This document shows positions 39,960 through 47,642 of a DNA stretch of 64,000 bases, one piece after another. Both the position numbers and the translations under genes were made by a program. Source of the DNA: Kibdelosporangium aridum (GTDB lineage: Bacteria > Actinomycetota > Actinomycetes > Mycobacteriales > Pseudonocardiaceae); NCBI RefSeq assembly GCF_900176515.1, contig NZ_FWXV01000004.1, positions 186,001-250,000 on the forward strand, written 5' to 3'. How positions within the stretch are numbered: position 1 is the first letter of the stretch; each line of letters opens with the position of its first letter. The notes under the pieces were generated by a model. That model had not been told where the DNA came from. It was given only the letters and a program-made list of their open reading frames with translations, and searched no databases.

Positions 39960-41151
39960 CCATGTCGGCGTACCCGCTGGCCAGTTCCGGCGTCAGCTCG
40001 GCGCAGATGTCTTCGTCAACCAGAGCACGGGCGACGACTGCCGCACTGTCGCCCACCGCGGCTACGGCGTCAGCCACCGAGACGGGTGAACCGCCGAGAA
40101 ATATGTCCAGAGCGGGGAGCGCGGCCGCTGCAAAGGTGATGCGGCGGCCACCCGCGGCCACCACCACCGATTCATCGCCGCGCTCGATTAGCGGCGCGAA
40201 CTCGGTCACGCACACCACATCGGTCAGTGGGCCGAACAGGCTGTGGGTTTGGATGTGCCGGGCAGCCGGGCGCTGGATGTTGCGACGGGTCAAGAACTCG
40301 GCGATCGGCTGGGACGTCACCAGCCGGATCGCTTCGTCCAACAGGTCCAGGCGCTGATCGTTCCGCTGCGCGTCGGTTCCTGTGCGCAGCAAGTCATGGC
40401 GCAGTAGTTCGCGCTCCCGGCCTTGGTCGGCCACCCACGTGAGCCAGTCCACGCCGGTGCGCTTGGGAATACCGAAGGTGGCGTGCAAGCTGAAACCGTC
40501 GCCGCGGTCCTCGCGGGTGGCCCGGTGCCAGTACCCGCGCGGGATGTGCATGACATCACCCGGCCGCATGATGCCGGTCCAGACCGTTTCTTCGCTCGGC
40601 TCGAGGTTGGGCTCGGCGTCGCGGTACATCGGTGCCACACGGGACAACCCGCGGACTTCCCATGCCTTCTCGCCTGCCAGCTGCACGACCAGGACATCGT
40701 GGTCGTCCCAGTGCAGGTTGAAACCGCCCGACGTGCCGGTAGTCAGGTAGCAGTTCACTTGGACGAGTTCGTCGGCCCACCACTGCAAGGCGCGGCAGGC
40801 GACTTCCATCGTGGGGTCGTAGGTGTTGACTTCGTCGAGGATCAGGGTGCAGCCGGAACGCAGAAAGCCGCCAACCCGGCGCATGTCAGCCATGGGCACG
40901 CCCCAGCCACGGCGCGCCGTGGAGATCGGCAAGTACTGCTGGGGATGCACGTCGCCGCCATCGGCCAGGATGCGCAACCGGTGTGGGGCAAGGCTACGCC
41001 GCATCACCAGGTCGAGCAGGCGGGTCGGCGTCAGCAGCCGGGTGCAGACTTCCATGTCATCGATGTGGCCGAGGGCGAACGCGGCGCCGAGCTGGCTTGG
41101 CCCGGACCAGCCCAGCGCCTTCTCGATGCCGTGAATCAGTCGGTGTTCCAT
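39940..41151 (-). CDS. JmjC/cupin-type Fe(II)/2-oxoglutarate oxygenase (ribosomal-oxygenase-like)
   Basis: A 403-residue protein similar to Cupin_4/JmjC oxygenases such as ribosomal oxygenases. The metal triad is visible: FNLHWDDHDVLVVQLAGEKA (His146, Asp148) and IPRGYWHRATR (His209), with the beta-barrel between. The dimer region and C-terminal winged helix (FLTRRNIQRPAARHIQTHSL) match the family. These enzymes hydroxylate protein or peptide side chains. It follows a 48-codon peptide gene by 102 bases with a stable hairpin between, and ATG 41151 has ACAAGGAATCCGAC upstream. The natural substrate could be that peptide (inference). Confidence 0.88.
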   Translation of the reverse strand: MEHRLIHGIEKALGWSGPSQLGAAFALGHIDDMEVCTRLLTPTRLLDLVMRRSLAPHRLRILADGGDVHPQQYLPISTARRGWGVPMADMRRVGGFLRSGCTLILDEVNTYDPTMEVACRALQWWADELVQVNCYLTTGTSGGFNLHWDDHDVLVVQLAGEKAWEVRGLSRVAPMYRDAEPNLEPSEETVWTGIMRPGDVMHIPRGYWHRATREDRGDGFSLHATFGIPKRTGVDWLTWVADQGRERELLRHDLLRTGTDAQRNDQRLDLLDEAIRLVTSQPIAEFLTRRNIQRPAARHIQTHSLFGPLTDVVCVTEFAPLIERGDESVVVAAGGRRITFAAAALPALDIFLGGSPVSVADAVAAVGDSAAVVARALVDEDICAELTPELASGYADMVTAQVR

Positions 41152-41178
41152 GTCGGATTCCTTGTCTCGTAACGAGAA

Positions 41179-41215
41179 AGGAGGTTCTGCGCGTCCATGT
41201 CCCGCAGAACCTCCT
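41179..41215 (-). terminator. Attenuator-like hairpin between the peptide gene and the JmjC gene
   Basis: Perfect 13-bp stem AGGAGGTTCTGCG/CGCAGAACCTCCT with an 11-base loop, followed on the minus strand by TTTCTCG. One arm contains an AGGAGG sequence. A palindrome TCTCGTAACGAGA (41165-41177) follows. It could end most transcripts after the peptide gene and let a fraction continue, so that peptide exceeds enzyme. Confidence 0.7.
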
Positions 41216-41252
41216 AGGAAATCGGCAGATGTTGACGATCAATCAGAACGAG

Positions 41253-41399
41253 CTAGGCAGGGTCGCGGGTCTCGCCCTCGTCCATGCCGTCAGACATGTG
41301 CAGCTCGGTACGATCCTGCGCACCGTAGGCTGCCTGGACCGATTGGATGACCTCGGCCGGCGTTGGTGTGGGCGCAGGCGTTGCCGATGGTGTCGTCAC
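41253..41399 (-). CDS. 48-residue peptide, candidate precursor for the JmjC oxygenase
   Basis: GTG 41399 lies behind a near-perfect AAAGGAGGTGACGCACGTC site. The peptide has a Thr/Pro/Ala-rich start (MTTPSATPAPTPTPAEVIQS), a short helix (VQAAYGAQDR) and an acidic tail (TELHMSDGMDEGETRDPA). No Cys and no membrane segment, so not a lipoprotein or lanthipeptide of the usual kind. The order small peptide, hairpin, modifying enzyme is that of RiPP operons. It is too short for standard ORF finders. The RiPP role is inference. Confidence 0.6.
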   Translation of the reverse strand: MTTPSATPAPTPTPAEVIQSVQAAYGAQDRTELHMSDGMDEGETRDPA

Positions 41400-42542
41400 G
41401 ACGTGCGTCACCTCCTTTCAGTACTGAGGAGTGTTGAGAACCAGCCAGTGGCCAAAGGCCTCGCGCGACAGGCGGTCGTGATTCGCCGAATCAGTAGCCA
41501 ACGGCCTGGCTGGGGCGCCGACGGCCACTGCGCGGGCCGCTCGAAGAGCCCTCAGCCGAAGCGCTGGCTTCTTCTGACGTTAGGACGTTCTGGCGGTGGC
41601 GTGTCGGAGTTGCGTCGACGAATTTCGGTGCAGCAGCAATGAAGTTGTTGGGGCGATCTCCCCGGGCTGCTACTACGCAGGGCCACCACCCGATTGGCGG
41701 GACGCGGGAACGAAGCACGGTGGGCTGCTCGTCGTGCCACAGGTCACGTTCGTCGCGCGTCGAGATGCAATCCCGCACTATGGCGGCTTTCCTTGCGGGC
41801 AAAGAGAAACCAGCACTGCTGCTTGTTGAGTACTTCGTGATGTCAACAGACTGCGGCCTCCGAGGATGCGCAATCGGTTGCAGTGCTCGGGAATCCAGCC
41901 GTATCAGCAGAAGGTTGCTGCTACGAAGGCGGAATCTGCGAGGCTACGTGTCCAGAATCGTCCGACAAGGACAGTCGAGGTCGAAACAGATATGTCAAAT
42001 GTGGACAAGCCTATGGCTGCTCCCGCATGTCTGGGGAGTGGTGACCGTTAGGCGCAAGGCCATGGTCGTGTCGTTGGGCGGCGTAACAAGTTGCCGCATC
42101 GCCTGGATGGCCCCATGGTCCTGCTCGCATGGACACTCACAGTGCACTCTCGGGGCACGGTCGGTTGACATGCCGACACTAATGAGTGAGTACTGTGTAG
42201 GAATACGGCTACAAAAATCACGCGATGCAATAACCGAAGAAGCCCTGCAATTGCATCGTCCGTTTGGTCGAACCGTTGCGCCATAACCGCTTGGCGCGCC
42301 TCAGTGGCCACTTGGCGCTACTGGCAACCGCTCATCGACTCGTTCGCCAAGATGGAGAGCAGGGGGAGGGGCCTAGGGCGTCTTCCCCTGCTGCACAAAA
42401 GCGGCCCCCTGCATCCTTTAGCCCGGAACAGGGAGCCGCCGCTGTGTTGCATCTATGCCTGACCCATAGCAAAGATCAGGAAAGGATCAACACAAAACCG
42501 ATGGTACGGCCATCTAAGGGATCAACTCCAGACCAGGGGCGG
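41400..42542. other. 1.1-kb region without a supported gene
   Basis: Frames here lack start sites. One minus frame (41491-41802) ends ATPTRHRQNVLTSEEASASA followed by a Ser/Gly/Arg-rich tail, and another ends HDRLSREAFGHWLVLNTPQY just before the peptide gene. Either could be a decayed or unconventional small gene. The rest shows no clear signal. Confidence 0.4.
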
Positions 42543-43368
42543 TCACCCAAACCGGTGACTCATCGCCACCTGGCAAATCACACCCGTCGTAGTGACGAGG
42601 TGGGCCTCGGCGAGCTGCTTGACCAGGCCGCAGTTCCTGCGGCCCAAGAAGGGCTGCCCCACCGGCGGCCGCAGCGTGGTCGGCATCGCCGAGGACGTCG
42701 TACCAGCTGGGCGTGCCTGGCTGAACGTGTCCTTGGCGGCTGGCCGATGACATTGCGGGCAGCGCTTTTGCTCCTGATCGTGCTGACCGGTATGGGAGTG
42801 ACGCTGGTGGTAGTTGTCGGGCTGCCCGGCACCGCGTGTGTGGCGGGCTTGAGTCTGCTGCTCCAGGCGGTGATGCGCCGGATGAATCGACTGCAGACCG
42901 CGTAACCCTCGGCGGGGAGGAGCACCCGCAAGGGGCGCGAGTGCTCCTCCCCGCTTCTTCATGCCGCTGTTGTGAGGATTCGTTCCTGACGACAGCGGCT
43001 GCTTCGCCATGGTCGCAATACCGAGCTTCCCTGATGAGCTTGCGGACTGTCTGTGGTGAGACATGGTGCCGCTTGGCCAGGGCATGGACGGTCAAGTCCT
43101 TGTTGGCGTCGAATTCAGCCGTGAGAGTTGCAGCAAAGGCGGCGCGCTCCGACCCCCGCAGGTCGAACATGTCGCGGCGCGGAGGCAAATCAGCGCCAGC
43201 TTCCTCGAGGAGTCGGCGAACCGTGCGGTGCGCCATACGGTGTCGGCGTTCCATAGCGACCAGCGGTTGCCCGGCTTGCCACTCAGCCAGGAGTACACGT
43301 CGCATGACTCGACGTGGCGGCCGATCGCCCGGCTGGCCAAGCGGAGAGGGATCGGATAACGGTGGCAT
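42514..43368 (-). CDS. HTH-domain protein with uncertain 3' end
   Basis: ATG 43368 has GGAGAAGGCT upstream. The first ~120 residues are convincing: MPPLSDPSPLGQPGDRPPRR, a helix-turn-helix (LLAEWQAGQPLVAMERRHRM, AHRTVRRLLEEAGADLPPRR) and a second HTH (DLTVHALAKRHHVSPQTVRK, LIREARYCDHGEA). It has two resolvase-type HTH units. Beyond about codon 150 the composition turns low-complexity, the frame runs through a strong terminator hairpin (42912-42954) and overlaps a plus-strand gene, so the natural stop was probably lost by a frameshift. Confidence 0.55.
   Translation of the reverse strand: MPPLSDPSPLGQPGDRPPRRVMRRVLLAEWQAGQPLVAMERRHRMAHRTVRRLLEEAGADLPPRRDMFDLRGSERAAFAATLTAEFDANKDLTVHALAKRHHVSPQTVRKLIREARYCDHGEAAAVVRNESSQQRHEEAGRSTRAPCGCSSPPRVTRSAVDSSGASPPGAADSSPPHTRCRAARQLPPASLPYRSARSGAKALPAMSSASRQGHVQPGTPSWYDVLGDADHAAAAGGAALLGPQELRPGQAARRGPPRHYDGCDLPGGDESPVWVTAPGLELIP
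42543..42686 (-). CDS. Possible 47-aa protein
   Basis: Reads MPTTLRPPVGQPFLGRRNCG, LVKQLAEAHLVTTTGVICQV and ends AMSHRFG. It looks protein-like (a short helical, basic peptide with two Cys) and lies on the minus strand beside a plus-strand membrane gene. No ribosome site that I can call. Confidence 0.35.
   Translation of the reverse strand: MPTTLRPPVGQPFLGRRNCGLVKQLAEAHLVTTTGVICQVAMSHRFG
42747..42905 (+). CDS. Small hydrophobic membrane protein, 52 aa
   Basis: From ATG 42747: MTLRAALLLLIVLTGMGVTL, VVVVGLPGTACVAGLSLLLQ, AVMRRMNRLQTA. Two membrane helices with a Gly-Leu-Pro-Gly turn and a basic C terminus. It ends 6 bases before a strong bidirectional terminator. Function unknown; the size fits a membrane toxin or small regulator. 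Confidence 0.55.
   Translation: MTLRAALLLLIVLTGMGVTLVVVVGLPGTACVAGLSLLLQAVMRRMNRLQTA
42912..42954. terminator. Strong bidirectional terminator
   Basis: Perfect 14-bp arms GCGGGGAGGAGCAC (42912-42925) and GTGCTCCTCCCCGC (42941-42954), followed by TTCTTC on the plus strand. It serves the small membrane gene and, on the other strand, probably the original end of the HTH gene. Confidence 0.8.
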
Positions 43369-43423
43369 AGCCTTCTCCAAACGCAGCAGTGGACAGCGTT
43401 GGGTGTTGGCGTTATGGCTGGCG

Positions 43424-43660
43424 TTAGCTGTGATCAGGCGGCCGCGTGTCCACTCCGGACAGGGCGTGCATCGCGGCGTGCCACTCCAGAGCCCGGCCGA
43501 GCGTCACCAACTGGTGGCCCAGCTCGGCTTCGCTCTCTGGCCAGGTCGTCACCCGGAACTGCTTGTCCATCGCGCCCAGCACCTGAAATACAAACTGCTC
43601 TAAGTCACTACGAACGAAACTCAGTCTTGCGACCAGGGCCAGTTCGCCGTCGTCCATCAT
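43424..43660 (-). CDS. Small protein of the dead-resolvase operon, 78 aa
   Basis: ATG 43660 overlaps the stop of the preceding 35-codon gene (ATGA) and has GGAGCCG upstream. It reads MMDDGELALVARLSFVRSDL, EQFVFQVLGAMDKQFRVTTW, ESEAELGHQLVTLGRALEWH. All-helical, acidic. No family recognised. It is part of a tight leftward set of four genes. Confidence 0.65.
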   Translation of the reverse strand: MMDDGELALVARLSFVRSDLEQFVFQVLGAMDKQFRVTTWPESEAELGHQLVTLGRALEWHAAMHALSGVDTRPPDHS

Positions 43661-43764
43661 CGGCTCCGATGTGGAGTGACAAGCGCCAGGAGGGCACCGA
43701 CGAGAAGTCCTGCTGCGGTCGGCAGGACGAGCGCTTCACAGAACTGGCCAAGTAGTGTCAGCAC
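43657..43764 (-). CDS. 35-residue single-TM peptide
   Basis: GTG 43764 overlaps the stop of the resolvase-like gene by 7 bases and its own stop overlaps the next ATG. It reads VLTLLGQFCEALVLPTAAGL, LVGALLALVTPHRSR, one membrane helix with a basic end. Coupling on both sides is the main support. Confidence 0.5.
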   Translation of the reverse strand: MLTLLGQFCEALVLPTAAGLLVGALLALVTPHRSR

Positions 43765-44228
43765 GGTGCATCATCTCGATGGCTGTCTTCCTCAGTGTCG
43801 TCAAGCGCCGTGCTAGTCGCGCCATTCAAGGACGCCTCGAACTCATCGATGGCGATCAGCTTCGCGCCGGTGCGTCGGATTTGGCGCAGCAGCACGGCCA
43901 ACGTTTCCTCGTGCGCCGACAGATGCGTGCGACTCGGTACGACGACGCCGTACGAGCCGACCAGCCTGCAAACATCCAGCAGCGACGAGAACCCTGGCCG
44001 GGCGACGTCCGAGTCCTCAACACCGAAGTCGCTGAAGACCGTGCCGATCATGTAGCCGTAGGTCTGGCAGAACGCCATCAGATCGGTCTTGAGCGCCGCT
44101 GCTCGTTCCCTGTCTCCTTGGGCGACACGCACGTAGCCGTACAGCACCCGTGGCGGCAGTTGGCTGGATTCGCCCGTAGGTCGCGGCTTGTCTCGTTGTG
44201 AGCGGCTGTTCTCCTGGTGAGCGCTCAT
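43758..44228 (-). CDS. Resolvase-fold protein with the catalytic Ser replaced by Ala
   Basis: A 156-residue protein from ATG 44228. After a basic N terminus it follows the serine-resolvase domain closely: RVLYGYVRVAQGDRERAAAL at the YxRVS position, but reading YVRVA. Then come FSDFGVEDSDVARPGFSSLL, where ARPGF..LL is conserved, and LSAHEETLAVLLRQIRRTGA. With no serine nucleophile it cannot recombine DNA as resolvases do and may have become a regulator or a scaffold. It has no DNA-binding domain of its own. A zinc-ribbon gene lies 5 bases upstream. Confidence 0.75.
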   Translation of the reverse strand: MSAHQENSRSQRDKPRPTGESSQLPPRVLYGYVRVAQGDRERAAALKTDLMAFCQTYGYMIGTVFSDFGVEDSDVARPGFSSLLDVCRLVGSYGVVVPSRTHLSAHEETLAVLLRQIRRTGAKLIAIDEFEASLNGATSTALDDTEEDSHRDDAPC

Positions 44229-44233
44229 AGCCT

Positions 44234-44431
44234 CTAGAACCCCTCCCGCAAGCGGTACGCCAGCCGCAGGTGATCGCACGGCCACGCGGTACCGCAGCGC
44301 ACACACCGCTGGAGCCCTCGGGTTGGCGTGTGCAGCAAAAAGGCCAGTACCGTCAGGCCGTACAGCTGGACCGGTTGTGGCAGCGGCGCATCGTTCATCG
44401 ACGGCTCAAGCGACGTCGCTGCCGTACTCAT
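44234..44431 (-). CDS. Small zinc-ribbon-like protein, 65 aa
   Basis: From ATG 44431: MSTAATSLEPSMNDAPLPQP, VQLYGLTVLAFLLHTPTRGL, QRCVRCGTAWPCDHLRLAYR. The CVRCGTAWPCDH cluster provides three Cys and a His for one metal ion. A shorter start at Met12 is possible. First gene of the dead-resolvase set and possibly downstream of the THI5/NMT1 lipoprotein gene on one transcript. Confidence 0.65.
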   Translation of the reverse strand: MSTAATSLEPSMNDAPLPQPVQLYGLTVLAFLLHTPTRGLQRCVRCGTAWPCDHLRLAYRLREGF

Positions 44432-44625
44432 GAGCCGATCATTTGTCGTGTCGTTGGGGCGCAAGGGAATGACGTTGTGATGGCGGGTTCCATCACCGAT
44501 ACGGACACCCATGACTGCTTCACCTGCCAGGTACTGTGAGGGTGAGGCGCGGTCCCTCCCCAGGCGCGCGTCAGGTTCTGGTTTGTCGTTTGCCGCCAGC
44601 GGGTTGCTCGCGACCATGGCACGGC

Positions 44626-45684
44626 CTACTTGCTGGTCGTCACCCACGGCGCCGGTGGCGGCGGTGGCAGCAACATCCCCGCGACGTCTAACTCGGCCAG
44701 TCGCTCACCGGGGACAACGGGGTGCCGTTTCGGCAGTAGGCCGAACTCGGCCATCAGGTCAGCAGGCCGCTGGATGCGCCGGGCTTCAAGGGTTTTGGGG
44801 TACCGGCAGATGGTGACGAGCGAGGCCACCATCGGGGTGATCTTCAACTTGCCGGTGAAGATCTGCTCCAACCGCGGGCGGTCCTGGGTGTCGTCGACGG
44901 CCCGCGCCATGGCGCGCTGGAACGCCGCCACCGTCCTCGGGTTGGTCTTGACGAACGTGTCGAGTGCACCCCAGCCGGACAGGGCGATCTCATTGGTCGG
45001 CCCGCTGGCGATGTCGAAGATCGCCCTGATCCCCTTGTTCTGCTCTGCTTGGGTGACAAAGGGTTCGCCGAAGACTGCCGCGTCCACGTTGCCGTTTTGG
45101 ACGCTCGGCTCCATGTCCGGGAACCGGATCTCGATCCACTGGAGTTTGGTCGGGTCGACGCCGAACGTGCCAAGCACCGAACTGGCCGCAAGGTCGGAGA
45201 TGGTGCCCCGGCCCGACACCGCCACCTTCTTGCCGACCAGATCGGTGGCCTGCGTGATGGGCGAGTCCTGCTTGACCATCACCCGGGAGTGCCCGTCGCA
45301 CGCTTGGTAGGCGTCGCTCACCAGCTTGAAGCTGGCCACCTGCTTGGCCTGGGCACCGAAGAACGCCGGATAGCTGGAGATGCCGAAGTCCAACTCTCCG
45401 GCTACCAGCTTGGTGACGACGTCCGGCCCACCGGCCGCCGTGATCGGCTCGACGTCGAGGCCTTCTGCTTTGAAGTAGCCGTTCTCGATAGCGAGGTAGA
45501 GCGGCGCCACGTCGACGATCGAGAAGACGCCGACCTTCACCTTGGTCTTCTCCATCTTCCCGATCGGCGCCGGCGACGGGTCACCGGACGACCCGTCGAG
45601 CAGGCCGCAGCCGGACAGGCCGGTCATCAGGGTGAGGATGGCCGCCGCAAAGGCCAGCCGATGCATCCGGGGGGATTGCCGCAT
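44626..45684 (-). CDS. THI5/NMT1-type ABC-transporter substrate-binding lipoprotein
   Basis: A 352-residue protein from ATG 45684. The signal peptide MRQSPRMHRLAFAAAILTLM ends in the lipobox TGLSGC (Cys at about 26). The mature protein has the type II periplasmic-binding fold of the NMT1/THI5 family: FSIVDVAPLYLAIENGYFKA, GGPDVVTKLVAGELDFGISS, GNVDAAVFGEPFVTQAEQNK. These proteins bind aromatic or pyrimidine-like compounds such as sulfonates or thiamine precursors. No permease or ATPase gene is adjacent, so it is an orphan receptor or shares a distant transporter. A conserved leader lies upstream. Confidence 0.88.
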   Translation of the reverse strand: MRQSPRMHRLAFAAAILTLMTGLSGCGLLDGSSGDPSPAPIGKMEKTKVKVGVFSIVDVAPLYLAIENGYFKAEGLDVEPITAAGGPDVVTKLVAGELDFGISSYPAFFGAQAKQVASFKLVSDAYQACDGHSRVMVKQDSPITQATDLVGKKVAVSGRGTISDLAASSVLGTFGVDPTKLQWIEIRFPDMEPSVQNGNVDAAVFGEPFVTQAEQNKGIRAIFDIASGPTNEIALSGWGALDTFVKTNPRTVAAFQRAMARAVDDTQDRPRLEQIFTGKLKITPMVASLVTICRYPKTLEARRIQRPADLMAEFGLLPKRHPVVPGERLAELDVAGMLLPPPPPAPWVTTSK

Positions 45685-45985
45685 GGGTGCCGCTCCACGT
45701 TTTGGTACGGGATGGGGTGGCGGCACCCGCCACCAGGGCCGTGGGAAGCGACCAGGTCGGTTCTTCTTGACAGGCGGGGTACTACTTGACGTCGACCTGG
45801 CACGTCCTTCGTCGGGAAAGGACGTTTCCTGGGGGCGGGTGCCAGAAACGACCTTGGCCGACTCACGCGAATCCGCCCACCGGACGATCACGGAGGTTTT
45901 TCCCGGTGGTCAAACGCGTCTGCACCTGCGAAGACGCCGCGAGGACGGCCACTTTCCCCGGTGTATCCGGAGAAATCTTCACAGT
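45645..45985 (-). repeat. Diverged leader duplication, copy 2
   Basis: The 5' end and upstream region of the lipoprotein gene. It shares blocks with 37750-38095, including the hairpin GTGGCGGGTGCCGCCAC and the CAAGGTCGTTTCTGGCA segment. The frame opening MIVRWADSRESAKVVSG starts at GTG 45891. No consensus thiamin pyrophosphate, cobalamin or SAM aptamer could be recognised. Confidence 0.6.
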
Positions 45986-46064
45986 CCGGGCGCTTGAACT
46001 TGCTCCGGGCGGCGGCGCAGTCTGGAATCCGTCCGGCCAGTGACACCAATCGCGGGGAGACGAG

Positions 46065-47594
46065 ATGGGGAAAAGCGTGACCAAGGCGCAGCGGGAAGAG
46101 TTGCGCCGGGCCATGGCGACCGCAGGTGTCGACATAGCTGGCATCGCCAGCGAGATGCAGCGCCGCTTTGCGTTCCGACCACGAGAATCCTGCCGTCACG
46201 CTCACGGCTGGAGCCAGGACCAGGCCGCCCACGCCTACAACATCGCCGAGGGTTCCGGCGACGCCCCAATGACCGGCACGCGCATCAGCGCCTACGAATG
46301 CTGGCCGGTGAGTGGTGAGCGCCCTTCGCCGCGGACGCTGACCATACTGGCGCGAGCTTATGGGGTTAACGTGAGCCAGCTCATTGATTTCGAGGACTTG
46401 GAGCACATGCCGCCCGGCGATCGGCAGCTTATCCTCGAATTGTCAGGCTTGGCTTCAACCACGAGGCCAGACGTTCGCTCAGCTGCGGCACCGTCCGTGG
46501 AGCTCGTGCGAGACATGCCGTCACCTGTTGTCCCGGCGGAGCCGCTTGCGACTGCACCGCCTGGTGGTGCCATTGCCGTTCTGGAAAAGGCGTTTCTGAT
46601 GAACACCGCTCGTGAATCAGCTGCGTTTGCCCACCGGGCAGGCCAAACCAACATTGGGCCGACCGACCTCGACCAGCTTGACGCTGATCTTGATCGCATC
46701 GCCCGGGATTACCTCACTGAGCCCTTGATCCCCCTTCTCGGCGACATGCGCGAGTTGCGCAACACCGCCTTCGGTTTGCTCGAAGGACGGCAGTATCCCG
46801 AGCAAAGCCGCCACCTGTACCTGCTTGCCGGTCAAGCCTGCGGGCTGCTCGCCAGCGCCAGCAGCGATCTGGGCCGGTACGACGAAGCCGATACGCATGC
46901 ACGGACCGCGTGGCTGTGCGCCGAACTGGCTGGGCACAACAAGCTTCGCGCCTGGGTGCTGGCGACACGGAGCATCATCGCGTTCTGGGATGGCCGCGGG
47001 CATAAGGCGGTTGAACACGCCCGTCACGGCACGGAGTACGTCGACGGCCTGGAACTCGTCCGTCTCCATAGCCTCGAAGCCCGTGCTCGAGCCCGTCTCG
47101 GCGATGCAGCCGGGACGCAGACAGCGATCCGGTCCGCGGCCGACGCGCGCGAGCGAGTCACTGATGATCACGAATACTCCGGCATGTTCGCTTTTCCTGT
47201 GGCTAACCAAGAACGCTGTGCAGGTAACGCGTATCTGTGGTTGCAACAGCACGAGGACAGCATCCGCTCGCTGGAGCGTGCACTGGCCGCCTTCGAGGAG
47301 GATGCGCATCCGGAAGAGCCCTCGTACGCCCACACGGCAGTGACCAGACTTGATCTCACGATGGCTCACCTACGGCTGGGAGATTTCGAGGGAGCCCGGG
47401 AGTCGCTCGCCCCCGTCCTCGACTTGCCGCCGGCCAAACGCTTGGCAGGCGTCGTCCGACGCAGTGAGCGGCTCCAGCGGTTGCTTGCGGGCCATGCCTT
47501 CAAGACAGTCAGTGGTGCGCGCGGACTATCAGAGACCATCGAGACGTTCTCGGCCGGGGCGTCGCTCAAACAGTTGCCAGGCGCCACGTCGTAG
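46065..47594 (+). CDS. XRE-TPR transcriptional regulator
   Basis: A 509-residue protein. The N-terminal HTH region (about 40-105) reads HGWSQDQAAHAYNIAEGSGD, TRISAYECWPVSGERPSPRT, LTILARAYGVNVSQLIDFED. The rest (about 170-490) is helical with tetratricopeptide-like repeats (YLLAGQACGLLASASSDLGR, AFFAWVLATRSIIAFWDG-like WVLATRSIIAFWDGRGHKAV, DSIRSLERALAAFEEDAH). Proteins of this type are peptide- or ligand-responsive regulators in actinomycetes. It is divergent from the leader and lipoprotein gene by about 80 bases, so it may control them. GCGGGGAGACGAG precedes ATG 46065. Confidence 0.85.
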   Translation: MGKSVTKAQREELRRAMATAGVDIAGIASEMQRRFAFRPRESCRHAHGWSQDQAAHAYNIAEGSGDAPMTGTRISAYECWPVSGERPSPRTLTILARAYGVNVSQLIDFEDLEHMPPGDRQLILELSGLASTTRPDVRSAAAPSVELVRDMPSPVVPAEPLATAPPGGAIAVLEKAFLMNTARESAAFAHRAGQTNIGPTDLDQLDADLDRIARDYLTEPLIPLLGDMRELRNTAFGLLEGRQYPEQSRHLYLLAGQACGLLASASSDLGRYDEADTHARTAWLCAELAGHNKLRAWVLATRSIIAFWDGRGHKAVEHARHGTEYVDGLELVRLHSLEARARARLGDAAGTQTAIRSAADARERVTDDHEYSGMFAFPVANQERCAGNAYLWLQQHEDSIRSLERALAAFEEDAHPEEPSYAHTAVTRLDLTMAHLRLGDFEGARESLAPVLDLPPAKRLAGVVRRSERLQRLLAGHAFKTVSGARGLSETIETFSAGASLKQLPGATS

Positions 47595-47642
47595 CAGTTC
47601 GACGTTCAGCACGGCGTCCCTCGGGCGAGGACAATCTTGGGC

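Noticed and set aside
41491..41802. Second precursor peptide gene upstream of the 48-aa gene
   Set aside because: No usable start codon with ribosome site could be found; the Ser/Arg-rich tail may be chance.
45645..45985. Thiamin pyrophosphate riboswitch before the THI5/NMT1 gene
   Set aside because: The CTGAGA and related conserved aptamer blocks are not found on either strand.
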